Position numbers and translations under genes: made by a program
Part shown: one piece after another, positions 30,058-39,834 of the stretch
How the letters are laid out: each line of letters opens with the position of its first letter
How positions within the stretch are numbered: the stretch's first letter is position 1
The notes under the pieces: generated by a model
Databases searched by the model: none
What the model saw: only the letters and a program-made list of their open reading frames with translations
What the model was told of the DNA's origin: nothing
Source of the DNA: Corynebacterium sp. HMSC08A12
GTDB lineage: Bacteria; Actinomycetota; Actinomycetes; Mycobacteriales; Mycobacteriaceae
Reading direction: 5' to 3'
Length of the DNA stretch: 64,000 bases
Assembly: GCF_001807485.1 (NCBI RefSeq)
Contig: NZ_KV789189.1
Coordinates: 1 to 64,000 of the forward strand

Positions 30058-31293
30058 CTACGGCGCCAGGTGGGTCAGCGAGGTGACGAATGCGCCACTG
30101 GGAAGCCGAACGCTCAAGTTCCCTCCCGTAACGATCAGCAACAGCGGAGGAGTGTCCCAGGCAAATCTATCGGCGAAGGCTTGGAGGTTTTGTGCAGCTC
30201 TATCCAGCACTTGGGAACTCTGCCCCAACTTAACCTCCACAAGCACCGTTCTGCCTGCTAATTCAAAGACCGCGTCTACCTCTAGCCCGGATGCATCACG
30301 GGCGTGGAAGATCTGCCGCCCTGTGAGCACACGCAGATCGTGTACCACCTGGGATTCAAACATCTGGCCCGCGTATTCAAGGTTCTGCAGTAGCTTTTCC
30401 GGAGATGCCTCCAGCACAGCTGCAGCCAGCGCAGGATCCGCGAGGTGCCGTTTCGGCACCTTGCGGAGGCTGGCACGCGAGCGCAGATGAGAAGACCAGG
30501 CACGCTGCTCCTCGGCAATGAAAATCCGCTGTAGCGTGGTGAGGTACTCCCTGGTAGTTGCTCGATCAATATCAATATCAGTAGCGATCGCGCTAATGGA
30601 CTGCTCTGTCGCCACCCCTCGCGCCAGGGAGCGCAGGAGCGCCTGAACCTTCACGGGGTCCCGACGTTTGCCGTCGGTGACATTAATGTCTACGTGCGCC
30701 ACGGTCTCTGCGTAGCTACGCAGGTTTTCCTGAGCCGCAGCTGTAGGAAAATGTCGGTTTCCAGGCCAACCTCCGTGGGCCATACGGTCGATGACTCCTC
30801 GGATATCCAACACAGTTTCACTGTTGTGCGTCAGTTCGCCTTCTTCCACCAGCTTCGAAAGGGACACAGCACCGTTGGAATGGCCAGACTCGTAGAAGCT
30901 GAAGGTGTGCATTCGCAACCGGGCTATTCTTCCTGCCCCGGAGTGGCGGGACTTCTCCTCCCCCGGCGCAGTTGAGCCCGTAAGGATGAATTGCCCCGGT
31001 GCCTGGCGCCGGTCAATCTCATGCCGCACTAGGTTCCATAGTCGGGGCTCCTCCTGCCATTCGTCGAAAACGCGGGGAGTGGCGCCGCTGAGCGCCAGGT
31101 CTGGCATGGTGTTGAGCTGCGTCTCTAGATTAAGGTCCGTATCCACCTGCACGAGGCTGCCCGCCACCTGGCGTGCCGTCGCGGACTTTCCGCAACCTTT
31201 CGGCCCTTCGATGAGCACTCCACCGGCACGCTCTAAGGCACTCTGCAGCCGTTGATCTTCAACTCTAGGAAGATATTCCACAGCCATCCTCAC
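30058..31293 (-). CDS. AAA ATPase with C-terminal DUF4143 domain
   Basis: The 411-residue protein starts with a P-loop ATPase domain. Walker A is GPKGCGKS at residues 30-37, a Walker B-like acid lies in RVFDEW, and sensor-type FILTGSTA follows. A winged-helix segment comes next (QSISAIATDIDIDRATTREYL), and the DUF4143 domain ends the protein. Its LEVDAVFELAGRTVLVEVKLG fits a PD-(D/E)XK nuclease-like core. Such proteins are scattered, accessory and poorly understood. It interrupts the conserved sigD-guaB2 gene order. A 23-bp-periodic repeat array lies immediately upstream. GTG is used as start here, and ATG at 31287 is also possible. Confidence 0.82.
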   Translation of the reverse strand: MRMAVEYLPRVEDQRLQSALERAGGVLIEGPKGCGKSATARQVAGSLVQVDTDLNLETQLNTMPDLALSGATPRVFDEWQEEPRLWNLVRHEIDRRQAPGQFILTGSTAPGEEKSRHSGAGRIARLRMHTFSFYESGHSNGAVSLSKLVEEGELTHNSETVLDIRGVIDRMAHGGWPGNRHFPTAAAQENLRSYAETVAHVDINVTDGKRRDPVKVQALLRSLARGVATEQSISAIATDIDIDRATTREYLTTLQRIFIAEEQRAWSSHLRSRASLRKVPKRHLADPALAAAVLEASPEKLLQNLEYAGQMFESQVVHDLRVLTGRQIFHARDASGLEVDAVFELAGRTVLVEVKLGQSSQVLDRAAQNLQAFADRFAWDTPPLLLIVTGGNLSVRLPSGAFVTSLTHLAP

Positions 31294-31305
31294 CAGCCGC
31301 TTTCA

Positions 31306-31413
31306 CTTGATCCATCAGTTTACCACCGTTTCATTCCCCACTTTATCAGCAATTCATTCACCAGTTTGAGCGACTTTCATTCCCCAGTTTAGGCGCGTTT
31401 CATTCACCAGTTT
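31306..31413 (-). repeat. Array of five 23-bp-periodic repeats upstream of the DUF4143 ATPase
   Basis: On the + strand, 16-base units TTTCATTC(C/A)CCAGTTT start at 31329, 31352, 31375 and 31398. The spacing is exactly 23 bp and the intervening seven bases vary. A fifth, weaker unit starts at 31306 in phase. Units alternate between CCCC and CACC. The array ends 13 bases before the ATPase start, in its promoter or leader. It is too short in period for CRISPR. An operator array or a structured leader is more likely. Confidence 0.85.
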
Positions 31414-31467
31414 GCGGTGAGGTGATGCTCTTGCCTTGCATAACCGGCCACAGGGTACGGTGTTGGT

Positions 31468-31887
31468 GTGAGCTTTAACCACGATCAGATGCCGCCGGAC
31501 CCTTTCGCCGATGATCCGAACGACCCTGCGTCGTTCCTGGATCCCGACGAGTTTGATGAGGCCGTTCCGCCGTTGTCTCCCGATGAGGTTCAGGCTCTGC
31601 GGGAGGATCTGCAGAATGTCCGTGATTTCCGCAAGCTGTTGGAGCCGCGCGGGGTACGCGGGATCACCATGCTGTGTGAGGATTGCGAGGACAGTCACTT
31701 CTACGACTGGGACATCATCGAGTCGAATATTCGCACGATGTTGAACAACGAGCTTGTGCCGGTGCACGAGCCGTCAGCGCAGCCAAACCCGAATGATTAT
31801 GTGACCTGGGATTATTGCCTGGGATACGCGGACGCGATCGACTTCGCGTTCCACGGTCTGCGCCCGCCGTTCCTCTGGGGGAAGTAG
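31468..31887 (+). CDS. DUF5319 protein
   Basis: The 139-residue acidic soluble protein has no signal peptide. Its N-terminal 30 residues are very Asp/Pro-rich. LREDLQNVRDFRKLLEPRGVRGI, MLCEDCEDSHFYDWDIIESNIRTML and DYCLGYADAIDFA match the DUF5319 family found beside sigD and guaB2 in actinobacteria (Rv3412-like). The Cys-x2-Cys pair could bind metal. Role unknown. The start is GTG at 31468. It converges on the anti-sigma factor gene with adjoining stops. Confidence 0.8.
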   Translation: MSFNHDQMPPDPFADDPNDPASFLDPDEFDEAVPPLSPDEVQALREDLQNVRDFRKLLEPRGVRGITMLCEDCEDSHFYDWDIIESNIRTMLNNELVPVHEPSAQPNPNDYVTWDYCLGYADAIDFAFHGLRPPFLWGK

Positions 31888-32823
31888 TTAGCTACCTTCC
31901 GCGCGCGGGGCGTTGTAGTCGGTGAGCACCGGCAGCGACTCCGGGTTACGTGGCCCGCCCGTGGTCGGGGTAGGTCGATCCTGACGGGGCGACGCAGGCT
32001 CGCTTGGCTTCTGGGTCTTCGAAGTCGTCGTTTTCGACGTCGTATCAGTGGGGTTCGTCGGTGCCGGGGCACCCATCGGCATCGCCGGCCCCAGCTGCCC
32101 AGGGGCTTCCGCCCCTCCAGGGGTTTCCGTTCCACCGAGCAGGATGGTGGTCGTTGGGATCGCCTCCCCAGCCGGCGCCTCAGGAGCCTTGGAGCTCTTC
32201 GTGGCAGCCTTGCTCGGCTTGCTCTTTTCCTCCTGGCGCTGCTCGCCCTTGGGCTTACGGTCGCCCTGTTCGCCGCGGCTCTGCTCGTCTGCGACGCTCT
32301 CTTCACTGAGGACGCCACCTTGCCCGCCAGCGGAACTCTCGGCAAGGCTGTTGGAGCCCTCTACCTCGACGGCTTCCTTCTCAGCCACGGTATCGCGCTT
32401 CACGTGCGCACCCTGCGAGCTGGAGTAGGCCGCGTATCCCAGACCTCCCACAGCGATAGCGGCGGCCACTCCGCCGGCGATCAGCATGCTGGTCAGAGAA
32501 ATACCTCCGGCAGCGGCCGCCTTGGCGCTGGTACGCAGCAGACGCGAACTGTTGTTGGCACCCTCAGCTGCCTCAGCCGCTTCAGCTTCAGATTCTTCGC
32601 CACCGTCTTCCGTAAACAGGAAGCTTACGTCCGGCGCGGGCGGAATATCCCGGTAGAGCTCCTCACGGCGCGCAACCAGGTCCGCAAAAACAGGGTCGTT
32701 GGAGTCAAAATTTTCCGTTTCCGGAATCGCCTCGCCGCGGCCGATCGCATCAAGGATGCGATCTACATCCAGGATGGAGGCGAAGTTCTCCTCGCCCTCC
32801 CGGAAGCCGTCATTCTGCGCCAT
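31888..32823 (-). CDS. rsdA: Anti-sigma-D factor (RsdA-like)
   Basis: The 311-residue single-pass membrane protein has a cytoplasmic part of about 100 residues. It begins ENFASILDVDRILDAIGRGE and DPVFADLVARREELYRDIP, the RsdA sigma-binding region. A membrane helix near 110-132 follows (SMLIAGGVAAAIAVGGLGYAAY), then a long extracytoplasmic tail rich in Pro, Thr, Lys and Glu. RsdA holds SigD inactive until proteolysed. It lies 45 bp after sigD and would be cotranscribed with it. The outer tail is low complexity. Confidence 0.82.
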   Translation of the reverse strand: MAQNDGFREGEENFASILDVDRILDAIGRGEAIPETENFDSNDPVFADLVARREELYRDIPPAPDVSFLFTEDGGEESEAEAAEAAEGANNSSRLLRTSAKAAAAGGISLTSMLIAGGVAAAIAVGGLGYAAYSSSQGAHVKRDTVAEKEAVEVEGSNSLAESSAGGQGGVLSEESVADEQSRGEQGDRKPKGEQRQEEKSKPSKAATKSSKAPEAPAGEAIPTTTILLGGTETPGGAEAPGQLGPAMPMGAPAPTNPTDTTSKTTTSKTQKPSEPASPRQDRPTPTTGGPRNPESLPVLTDYNAPRAEGS

Positions 32824-32868
32824 GGCTCTTGAGCTCTTTTCTTTCCTGAACTACCCGAAGGTAGCTGC

Positions 32869-33438
32869 CTACTGTTGAATAATTCCGTGCTTCTTTAGCT
32901 TCATAACCGCCCGGTGCTGGGCAACTCGAACGGCCGTTGGTTTCGAGCCCACGATCTCCGCGGTCTCCTCTGCGGAGTAGCCGTGAATAACTCGAAGAAG
33001 AAGGATTTCTCGCGATTTCTCACTAAGAATATCGAGCTTCCTAGCCAAATCGTTACATGAATCTTGGCTTAAGTACACCTCTTCAGGTGAATCCTGGAAA
33101 CTCTCTTCCTCCGGCAATTCCTCCGTTGGATCGGATACGTCCCGCTGTTGGAAACGGTAGGCGTCAGTAATCTTGTTTCGCGCCACCTGGTAGACGAAGG
33201 CCATAAACGGTGCCCCACGATCCTCATACCCGGGTAGAGCCTTGGCAACCGCAATGCAGACATCCTGTGCAACGTCATCGGGCGTGGGGTAACCGTTCAT
33301 GCTCAGCTTGCCGCGACAAAAGAGAACCACCTTTGGGTGGATTAGCTGAATAAGACGATTAACTGCGCGACGGTCTTGATCAATGGCCGCCGGGAGGAGA
33401 TCTCGAATCTCCTCGTCGGTTTCCTGGTCTGCAGCCAT
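32869..33438 (-). CDS. sigD: ECF RNA polymerase sigma factor SigD
   Basis: This sigma-70 ECF factor has 189 residues from the ATG at 33438. Region 2 contains DDVAQDVCIAVAKALPGYEDRGAPFMAFVYQVARNKITDAYR, described here in parts: DDVAQ core, FVYQVARNKITD -10 recognition. Region 4 has LSEKSREILLLRVIHGYSAEETAEIVG, a helix-turn-helix. SigD in corynebacteria controls cell-envelope and mycolate genes. An in-frame GTG at 33507 would extend the protein across a 12-bp tandem repeat. The shorter start fits homologues and has GGAG upstream. rsdA follows. Confidence 0.9.
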   Translation of the reverse strand: MAADQETDEEIRDLLPAAIDQDRRAVNRLIQLIHPKVVLFCRGKLSMNGYPTPDDVAQDVCIAVAKALPGYEDRGAPFMAFVYQVARNKITDAYRFQQRDVSDPTEELPEEESFQDSPEEVYLSQDSCNDLARKLDILSEKSREILLLRVIHGYSAEETAEIVGSKPTAVRVAQHRAVMKLKKHGIIQQ

Positions 33439-33928
33439 CGCCTCTACTCCGTCAAATGCTCGAACGTCTTTATCAACGTCTTTATCAATGTGGATTGAAA
33501 CTATCACACCGCGCCGACAGCCCCAGATCGACTAAAAAGGGGACTGTTCGATTTCTCCTCACACGGATGCAATGGAACAAACCTGAAACATGTTCCCATT
33601 TTTGCTCTGGTTTTTCAGCTAACCTCAACCTTCCTGGCAGCCTTATTTGGCAATCCCCCAGCAAGATCGCGGGAAGATGACATTAAGCAGCGAATTTTTT
33701 AACCCCCTTTGGGGGAATCTGGGCGTGGCGTAGAAACAAGTTAATCCATTGTTCAACTAGCCGCATTCCCGCAGGTAGGCGGCTACCGCTATGCGAAATA
33801 GGTATGTCGGAACAGGTTTTGGATACCCAAAAGGCACTCGTTCTTTACTTAGAGTTCATTTAAGGATTGGAACCTCTCAGACGTCACTACAAGTGAGCAT
33901 CTGACTTTTCACGAGGAGTAACCACCTA
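33439..33928. other. Gene-free divergent promoter region of sigD and whiB3
   Basis: This 490-bp gap is lower in GC than its surroundings. It holds a 12-bp tandem repeat (CGTCTTTATCAA twice, 33465-33488) just before sigD and a small CCCCC-TTT-GGGGG hairpin at 33703-33715 without a clear T-run. The whiB3 promoter lies at the right end, with GAGGAG ten bases before its ATG. No coding frame with family resemblance is visible. Confidence 0.6.
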
Positions 33929-34234
33929 ATGCCACAGCCCAGCCAGCTTCCGGGACCTGCTTCTTCGACTTGGGAATGGCAACTCCATGGCGCATGCCGC
34001 GGGGCTGATTCTTCTGTCTTCTTCCACCCGGATGGCGAGCGTGGCCGTGCCCGCGCTATGCGCGAGCACCGTGCCAAGGCCATCTGCCGCGAGTGCCCGG
34101 TGATTGAGCAGTGCCGCAACCACGCACTCAGCGTGGGCGAGCCCTACGGCATCTGGGGCGGCCTCAGCGAGTCCGAGCGCGACGCTATCCTGCGCCCCAC
34201 TTCTCGCAACCGCAACCGCCGCGTAGCCTCCTAG
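33929..34234 (+). CDS. whiB3: WhiB-family iron-sulfur regulator (WhiB3-like)
   Basis: This is a 101-residue Wbl protein. Four cysteines bind a 4Fe-4S cluster: Cys23, Cys53, Cys56 and Cys62, the last three in the C-x2-C-x5-C pattern. The beta-turn GIWGG at 74-78 contacts sigma-A, and the basic tail SRNRNRRVAS would bind DNA. Its place between sigD and groEL equals that of whiB3 (Rv3416) in mycobacteria, where it is a redox regulator of lipid metabolism. Assignment to the WhiB3 group is from synteny. A clear GAGGAG precedes the ATG. Confidence 0.88.
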   Translation: MPQPSQLPGPASSTWEWQLHGACRGADSSVFFHPDGERGRARAMREHRAKAICRECPVIEQCRNHALSVGEPYGIWGGLSESERDAILRPTSRNRNRRVAS

Positions 34235-34325
34235 CGGGCCGCATTACCTCCTAGCCGCTGGCTGGGCACATAAAGCCCCACCAAGGCAGGCCCGCTCATC
34301 CCACACGATGCAGCGACCACAAAAG

Positions 34326-34355
34326 AAAGGGAGAGGGATAATCCCTCTCCCTTTT
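34326..34355. terminator. Bidirectional terminator between whiB3 and groEL
   Basis: The stem pairs AAAGGGAGAGGGA with TCCCTCTCCCTTT around a three-base loop, with T- and A-runs at the ends. It separates two convergent genes. Confidence 0.88.
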
Positions 34356-34391
34356 ATTACTGCCTAGCAGCGGGCTACGGCGGCTATCCCA

Positions 34392-36023
<1,632 letters not shown>

Positions 36024-36323
36024 TTACTTTTCGATGACAGCGAGGATGTCGCGCTGGGTCAGCAGCAGGTACTCTTCGCCGTTGTACTTCAGCTCGGTGC
36101 CGCCGTACTTGGAGAAGACGACGGTGTCCCCCTCCTTCACATCCATCGGGATGCGGTCGTCGTCATCTGCCCAGCGGCCGGGGCCGACAGCGATGACGGT
36201 GGCCTCCTGCGGCTTCTCCTTAGCGGAGTCCGGGATGACTAGACCGGATGCGGTAGTGGTCTCCGCCTCGACGATCTGGACGAGGACGCGGTCCTCAAGG
36301 GGCTTGATGTTGACGTTAGCCAC
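36024..36323 (-). CDS. groES: Co-chaperonin GroES
   Basis: This 99-residue cap of the GroEL chamber starts at GTG 36323 after CGGAGG. The N-terminus [12 protein letters not shown] and the mobile loop [21 protein letters not shown] are canonical. The end, [14 protein letters not shown], is also typical. The longer upstream frame has no family match. It is first in the groES-groEL operon, with a CIRCE element about 120 bp upstream. Confidence 0.95.
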   Translation of the reverse strand: MANVNIKPLEDRVLVQIVEAETTTASGLVIPDSAKEKPQEATVIAVGPGRWADDDDRIPMDVKEGDTVVFSKYGGTELKYNGEEYLLLTQRDILAVIEK

Positions 36324-36440
36324 GATTGAATACCTCCGTGTATTCGAGCTGTAGGTTTCACTCTTGTGAACTGTTGTGCCGGTTGGTTTTCCAGATACAG
36401 CCGTCGTCGCGGGTGAACAACTGTGAGTCAAACAACCTAT

Positions 36441-36467
36441 CTGGCACTCTACCCTCGCAAGTGCTAA
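36441..36467. promoter_or_regulatory. CIRCE element (HrcA operator) of groES-groEL
   Basis: The left arm CTGGCACTC and right arm AAGTGCTAA are separated by nine bases, matching TTAGCACTC-N9-GAGTGCTAA. The right arm is near perfect and the left has two changes. The position upstream of groES fits heat-shock repression by HrcA. Confidence 0.88.
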
Positions 36468-36500
36468 CGCTCAACCAACCCCGGTGCTAGATCCCCGGAG

Positions 36501-36929
36501 CTAGACCCCCTTGGTCAGGTTAACCACCGCGTTGTACCACAGCTCGTAATCCTTGGCGTTGTCTTCCTTGTAGTTCTCAACTGCGCGGATGCCATTGTGG
36601 ATCGACTCGATGTCCTCGTCAGTCAGCCCTGCTCCCTCGTCGCCGACGAACAGCACGGGGCCGAGGATCGCGCGAGCCGGGTCAGAGATGAAGCTGGAGT
36701 CGCCGGTCTCCTGCTCCTTGCGCCCCATGGAAGCCAGCGGGTTCGGCTCCGGGTTCTCCGCCTTACGTGCGTCGGAGGAGTAAATCGCGGCGACGGTCAG
36801 GCCACTCTCCACGAAAACCACGTGCAGGCGATCCTGCTCGCTACCGCCCAGAACGTCGGCGGCCTCCGACAGATCAATGTCCATTTCCTTCGTCTGCAGA
36901 TCCGGCGTTACCAGCATGCTGCGTGGCAT
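36501..36929 (-). CDS. Hypothetical protein upstream of groES
   Basis: The 142-residue acidic, soluble protein is of unknown function. It has no signal peptide or membrane helix. LHVVFVESGLTVAAIYSSDARKAEN and ARAILGPVLFVGDEGAGLTDEDIESI look like a compact alpha/beta fold. The DEGAGLTDED part resembles a short acidic turn. It sits between tsaD and groES on the same strand, with 74 bp and 177 bp gaps, the latter holding the CIRCE element. I do not recognise a family. Confidence 0.6.
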   Translation of the reverse strand: MPRSMLVTPDLQTKEMDIDLSEAADVLGGSEQDRLHVVFVESGLTVAAIYSSDARKAENPEPNPLASMGRKEQETGDSSFISDPARAILGPVLFVGDEGAGLTDEDIESIHNGIRAVENYKEDNAKDYELWYNAVVNLTKGV

Positions 36930-37003
36930 ATTAAGCTCCTAGCTTGTTGTGTGATGAAAGAGTTGTGAGTTTTTAGACAGTCACAGAACATCTTGCCAGC
37001 AAA

Positions 37004-39577
37004 CTAGCAATTGCGCAGGACAGGCTCTTCCACGTCCAGCGAGGGATCGGTAGGCGTCGCCAACCCGCTCGGCTCCTCCCCCGCCGCAACGAGGCGCGCT
37101 GCGAGTGCCGCCATCATTACGCCGTTGTCGGTGCAGAGCTTTGCCTGTGGGATTTTTAGTTCGACGCCCACTTCTCCGCACCTTTCGGCCGCCACTTCCC
37201 GCAGGCGCCTATTCGCGGAAACACCTCCGCCAAGCAGCATCACGCGGGCGCCCTTATCTTCGCAGGCGCGCAGCGCCTTAGTGACGAGCACGTCCACCAC
37301 TGCCTCTTGGAAGGAAGCACACACGTCTTCAATGGGCAGGCTCGCACCCTCTTTTTCCGCATTCTCCACGTAGCGGGCGACGGCGGTCTTCAACCCGGAG
37401 AAGGAGAAGTCGTAGCGCGAATCCTGCTGGCGCATCATGCCACGCGGGAAGGCGATGGCCTTGGGGTCACCTTGCGCAGCCAGTCGGTCGATCACCGGAC
37501 CGCCTGGGTAGCCCAGACCCAGCAAGCGCGCGACCTTGTCATAGGCTTCGCCCGCGGCATCGTCCAGGGTGCTGCCGAGTTCTTCCATCGGGGCACCCAC
37601 GCCTGTGACGTGCAAAATCTGCGTGTGCCCGCCGCTGACCAGCAGCGCGATGGCATTGCTGAGGTCACCGTCGGCGCCAGCCTCCTCGGTGGCGCCTCCC
37701 GCCGCCCCCTTGCCAGTCCCCTCGTCGAGGGTCCCAACGGCCACGTGCCCACCCAGGTGGTTCACGCCATAGAAGGGCACCTCCCACGCCAGGGCGTAAG
37801 CCTTCGCGGCAGCAGCGCCGACCAGTAGGGCTCCGGCCAGGCCGGGTCCAACGGTGGCGGCCACAACGTCTGGAATGCGGAAATCGGAGACATTCTCGCG
37901 CGCTTCTGCCAGGGCGGCGCGCATCGTCGGCTGCATGGCCTCCAGGTGGGCGCGGGAGGCGATCTCCGGGACCACGCCTCCGAAGCGGGCGTGCTGCTCC
38001 ATGGAGGAGGCCACCTTGTTCGCCACGATCTCCAACTGCGCAGCGCCGTCGGCAGCTTCTGCTTCGCCACCGGCTGCAGCACCGTCACCGCCAGCTTTAC
38101 CTTCGCCAGCAGTTGCCGTGCTGGCGACGATGCCCACGCCGGTCTCGTCACAGGAGCTTTCGATGCCCATGATGTAGGTAGGCCGGTTTGAAGTCTCGGT
38201 ATCTGGGGCCGGGGTGGCGTCAGAAACAAAACCGGGGCGCACCATGGTGAAGGCATCGGCACCCGAGGGTTGGTAGTAGGCGCGGCGGGTGCCTTCGATG
38301 GCGAAGCCGTAGCGCTCGTACAGCCCCACGGCGGGGCGGTTGTCGGTGCGAACCTCGAGGAAGATGGGGGCGCGCAGGCGGTCGGCGACGGCGACCAGCG
38401 GGTCCATGAGAAGCTTGGATAGGCTCTTCCCCTGCCATTCGGGAATGATGCCGATGGTGTGGATCTCCGCCTCCGGGTCGTTCGCCGGGCCGCCGACGGC
38501 CAGGATGGCGTAGCCGATCAGCTGGGGCTCGCTGGGGCCATCGAAGGAGTCTGCAGCTGCCCCGGGAGCGACCTCCAAAGCAAGGCAGTGGGTGTGCGGC
38601 GCGGCGATCTCACTGGCAAAGGCTTCCGCGGACCAAGGGGAATCCTCGGGGAAGAGGATCTGCTCGATCTCCGCGCAGGCGGGCGCGTCGGCGGTGGTGA
38701 GCAGGCGCACGCGAGCGGACTGGGAGCCTGCATGCGGACCTTCCTCCACAACATCGCTATCGGCGCCTGCCGCAGAGACCTGGGCGCCCAGCTCCTGCAC
38801 GCGAGAAAAGTCCAGCGCCTTCGAAATTGCCTTCGCCTTCGGCTCCTTCGCATCGGGCCGACGCAAGTAGAGCGCGCGGAGTGCGGGCGCATCGGCCAAC
38901 AACCCCGGAACCGAACCGAGAAACTCCAGCGCTGCAAGAACTAATCCCCGAGGCGTGGGATGGGCATCCACGCTTTCGATCTGGCAGCCCTCTTGGGAGC
39001 CAAAAAGCTCTTCCGCCTGTTCTGCGACCGCGGAAGCGCTAAGCACCCGCAACGGCCAGCGGTCGATTTCCTGCTGGATATCCCGCACCACATCTGGCGC
39101 GTGAACGGAAGCCGGAACTTGCACCTCAGAGCACAGCCGCCCTGCCAACCCGGGAAAGAAACTCATACGCGAGTGGTAGAACTCGCGGCGGCGGGCATCG
39201 GAGACAATCAAATAATCGCCGAAAGCTTTAGACCCGACCTGGGAGGTGGCATGCTCCCACGCCGTGGCGGCCGCGCTGGGAATGCCGTGGACTGGGATCG
39301 AGAGGGCGTCACCAAAAGCAGCAGCGGTAGCCATACCAACCCGCAGCCCAGTAAACGGCCCCGGGCCAGTGCCGGCGACGACCGCGTGCAGGTCTCGAGG
39401 GGAAAGCTCCGCCTCGGCGAGGCACGCCTGGATGTTCGGGGTGAGCAGCTCCATGTGGCCGCGAACGTTATCCACCAGGCGCTCGGCGAGCACGCTAACC
39501 TGACCATTCGCGGAAATCTGGACGATTCCGCAGGTGACATAATTGGTAGAGGTATCGACGGCCAAGGCGTAAATCAT
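37004..39577 (-). CDS. tsaB-rimI-tsaD: TsaB-RimI-TsaD triple fusion protein
   Basis: The 857-residue protein joins three normally separate enzymes. Residues 1-245 are TsaB ([34 protein letters not shown]). Residues 289-448 are a GNAT acetyltransferase like RimI ([42 protein letters not shown]). Residues 470-857 are TsaD ([15 protein letters not shown]; metal histidines in [10 protein letters not shown] and [19 protein letters not shown]). TsaB-TsaD with TsaE make t6A37 in tRNAs reading ANN codons. RimI acetylates ribosomal protein or other N-termini. Two Ala/Gly/Glu-rich loops enlarge TsaD. The linker SDATP at 452-456 is the dispersed motif (38216-38222). No stop or frame change occurs between modules. 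Confidence 0.88.
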   Translation of the reverse strand: MIYALAVDTSTNYVTCGIVQISANGQVSVLAERLVDNVRGHMELLTPNIQACLAEAELSPRDLHAVVAGTGPGPFTGLRVGMATAAAFGDALSIPVHGIPSAAATAWEHATSQVGSKAFGDYLIVSDARRREFYHSRMSFFPGLAGRLCSEVQVPASVHAPDVVRDIQQEIDRWPLRVLSASAVAEQAEELFGSQEGCQIESVDAHPTPRGLVLAALEFLGSVPGLLADAPALRALYLRRPDAKEPKAKAISKALDFSRVQELGAQVSAAGADSDVVEEGPHAGSQSARVRLLTTADAPACAEIEQILFPEDSPWSAEAFASEIAAPHTHCLALEVAPGAAADSFDGPSEPQLIGYAILAVGGPANDPEAEIHTIGIIPEWQGKSLSKLLMDPLVAVADRLRAPIFLEVRTDNRPAVGLYERYGFAIEGTRRAYYQPSGADAFTMVRPGFVSDATPAPDTETSNRPTYIMGIESSCDETGVGIVASTATAGEGKAGGDGAAAGGEAEAADGAAQLEIVANKVASSMEQHARFGGVVPEIASRAHLEAMQPTMRAALAEARENVSDFRIPDVVAATVGPGLAGALLVGAAAAKAYALAWEVPFYGVNHLGGHVAVGTLDEGTGKGAAGGATEEAGADGDLSNAIALLVSGGHTQILHVTGVGAPMEELGSTLDDAAGEAYDKVARLLGLGYPGGPVIDRLAAQGDPKAIAFPRGMMRQQDSRYDFSFSGLKTAVARYVENAEKEGASLPIEDVCASFQEAVVDVLVTKALRACEDKGARVMLLGGGVSANRRLREVAAERCGEVGVELKIPQAKLCTDNGVMMAALAARLVAAGEEPSGLATPTDPSLDVEEPVLRNC

Positions 39578-39621
39578 AGGATTTATTCTATGGCGGATGG
39601 GAGCGGTGGTGAAAACAAGAA

Positions 39622-39658
39622 GTCCCCGAGAGGCTCTCGCAGTAAACCTCTCAGGGAC
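39622..39658 (-). terminator. Terminator after alr-tsaE
   Basis: The stem pairs GTCCC-GAGAGG with CCTCTC-GGGAC around a 13-base loop. On the minus strand it is followed by CTTCTTGTTTTC. It lies between the alr-tsaE stop and the tsaB start and may reduce read-through. Confidence 0.65.
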
Positions 39659-39834
39659 GGTGTACGACTGGCGGGTTGATCAGGCCCGTAAATGCCAGCG
39701 TCTTGTGAAACACCCCTCACGGTGATTCGTCAACTATCATTGCACGGCCAAGCTCCTCAAAGCAACCCCGCCCGAGAGATTCCCCAGTTTTTCCTAAGAA
39801 TTTGCCAGGGAGCGTCCAGCCGCTCCCAGTTGAG

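Noticed and set aside
31306-31413. CRISPR array
   Set aside because: The period is only 23 bp with seven-base spacers, and no cas gene is nearby. The pattern fits an operator-like or structured repeat instead.
33703-33715. Terminator in the sigD-whiB3 gap
   Set aside because: The five-base stem has no T-run on the correct side and lies between divergent genes.
37004-39577. Frameshifted separate tsaB, rimI and tsaD genes
   Set aside because: The frame is continuous with all three signature sets intact and no compensating stop, so a real fusion is the simpler reading.
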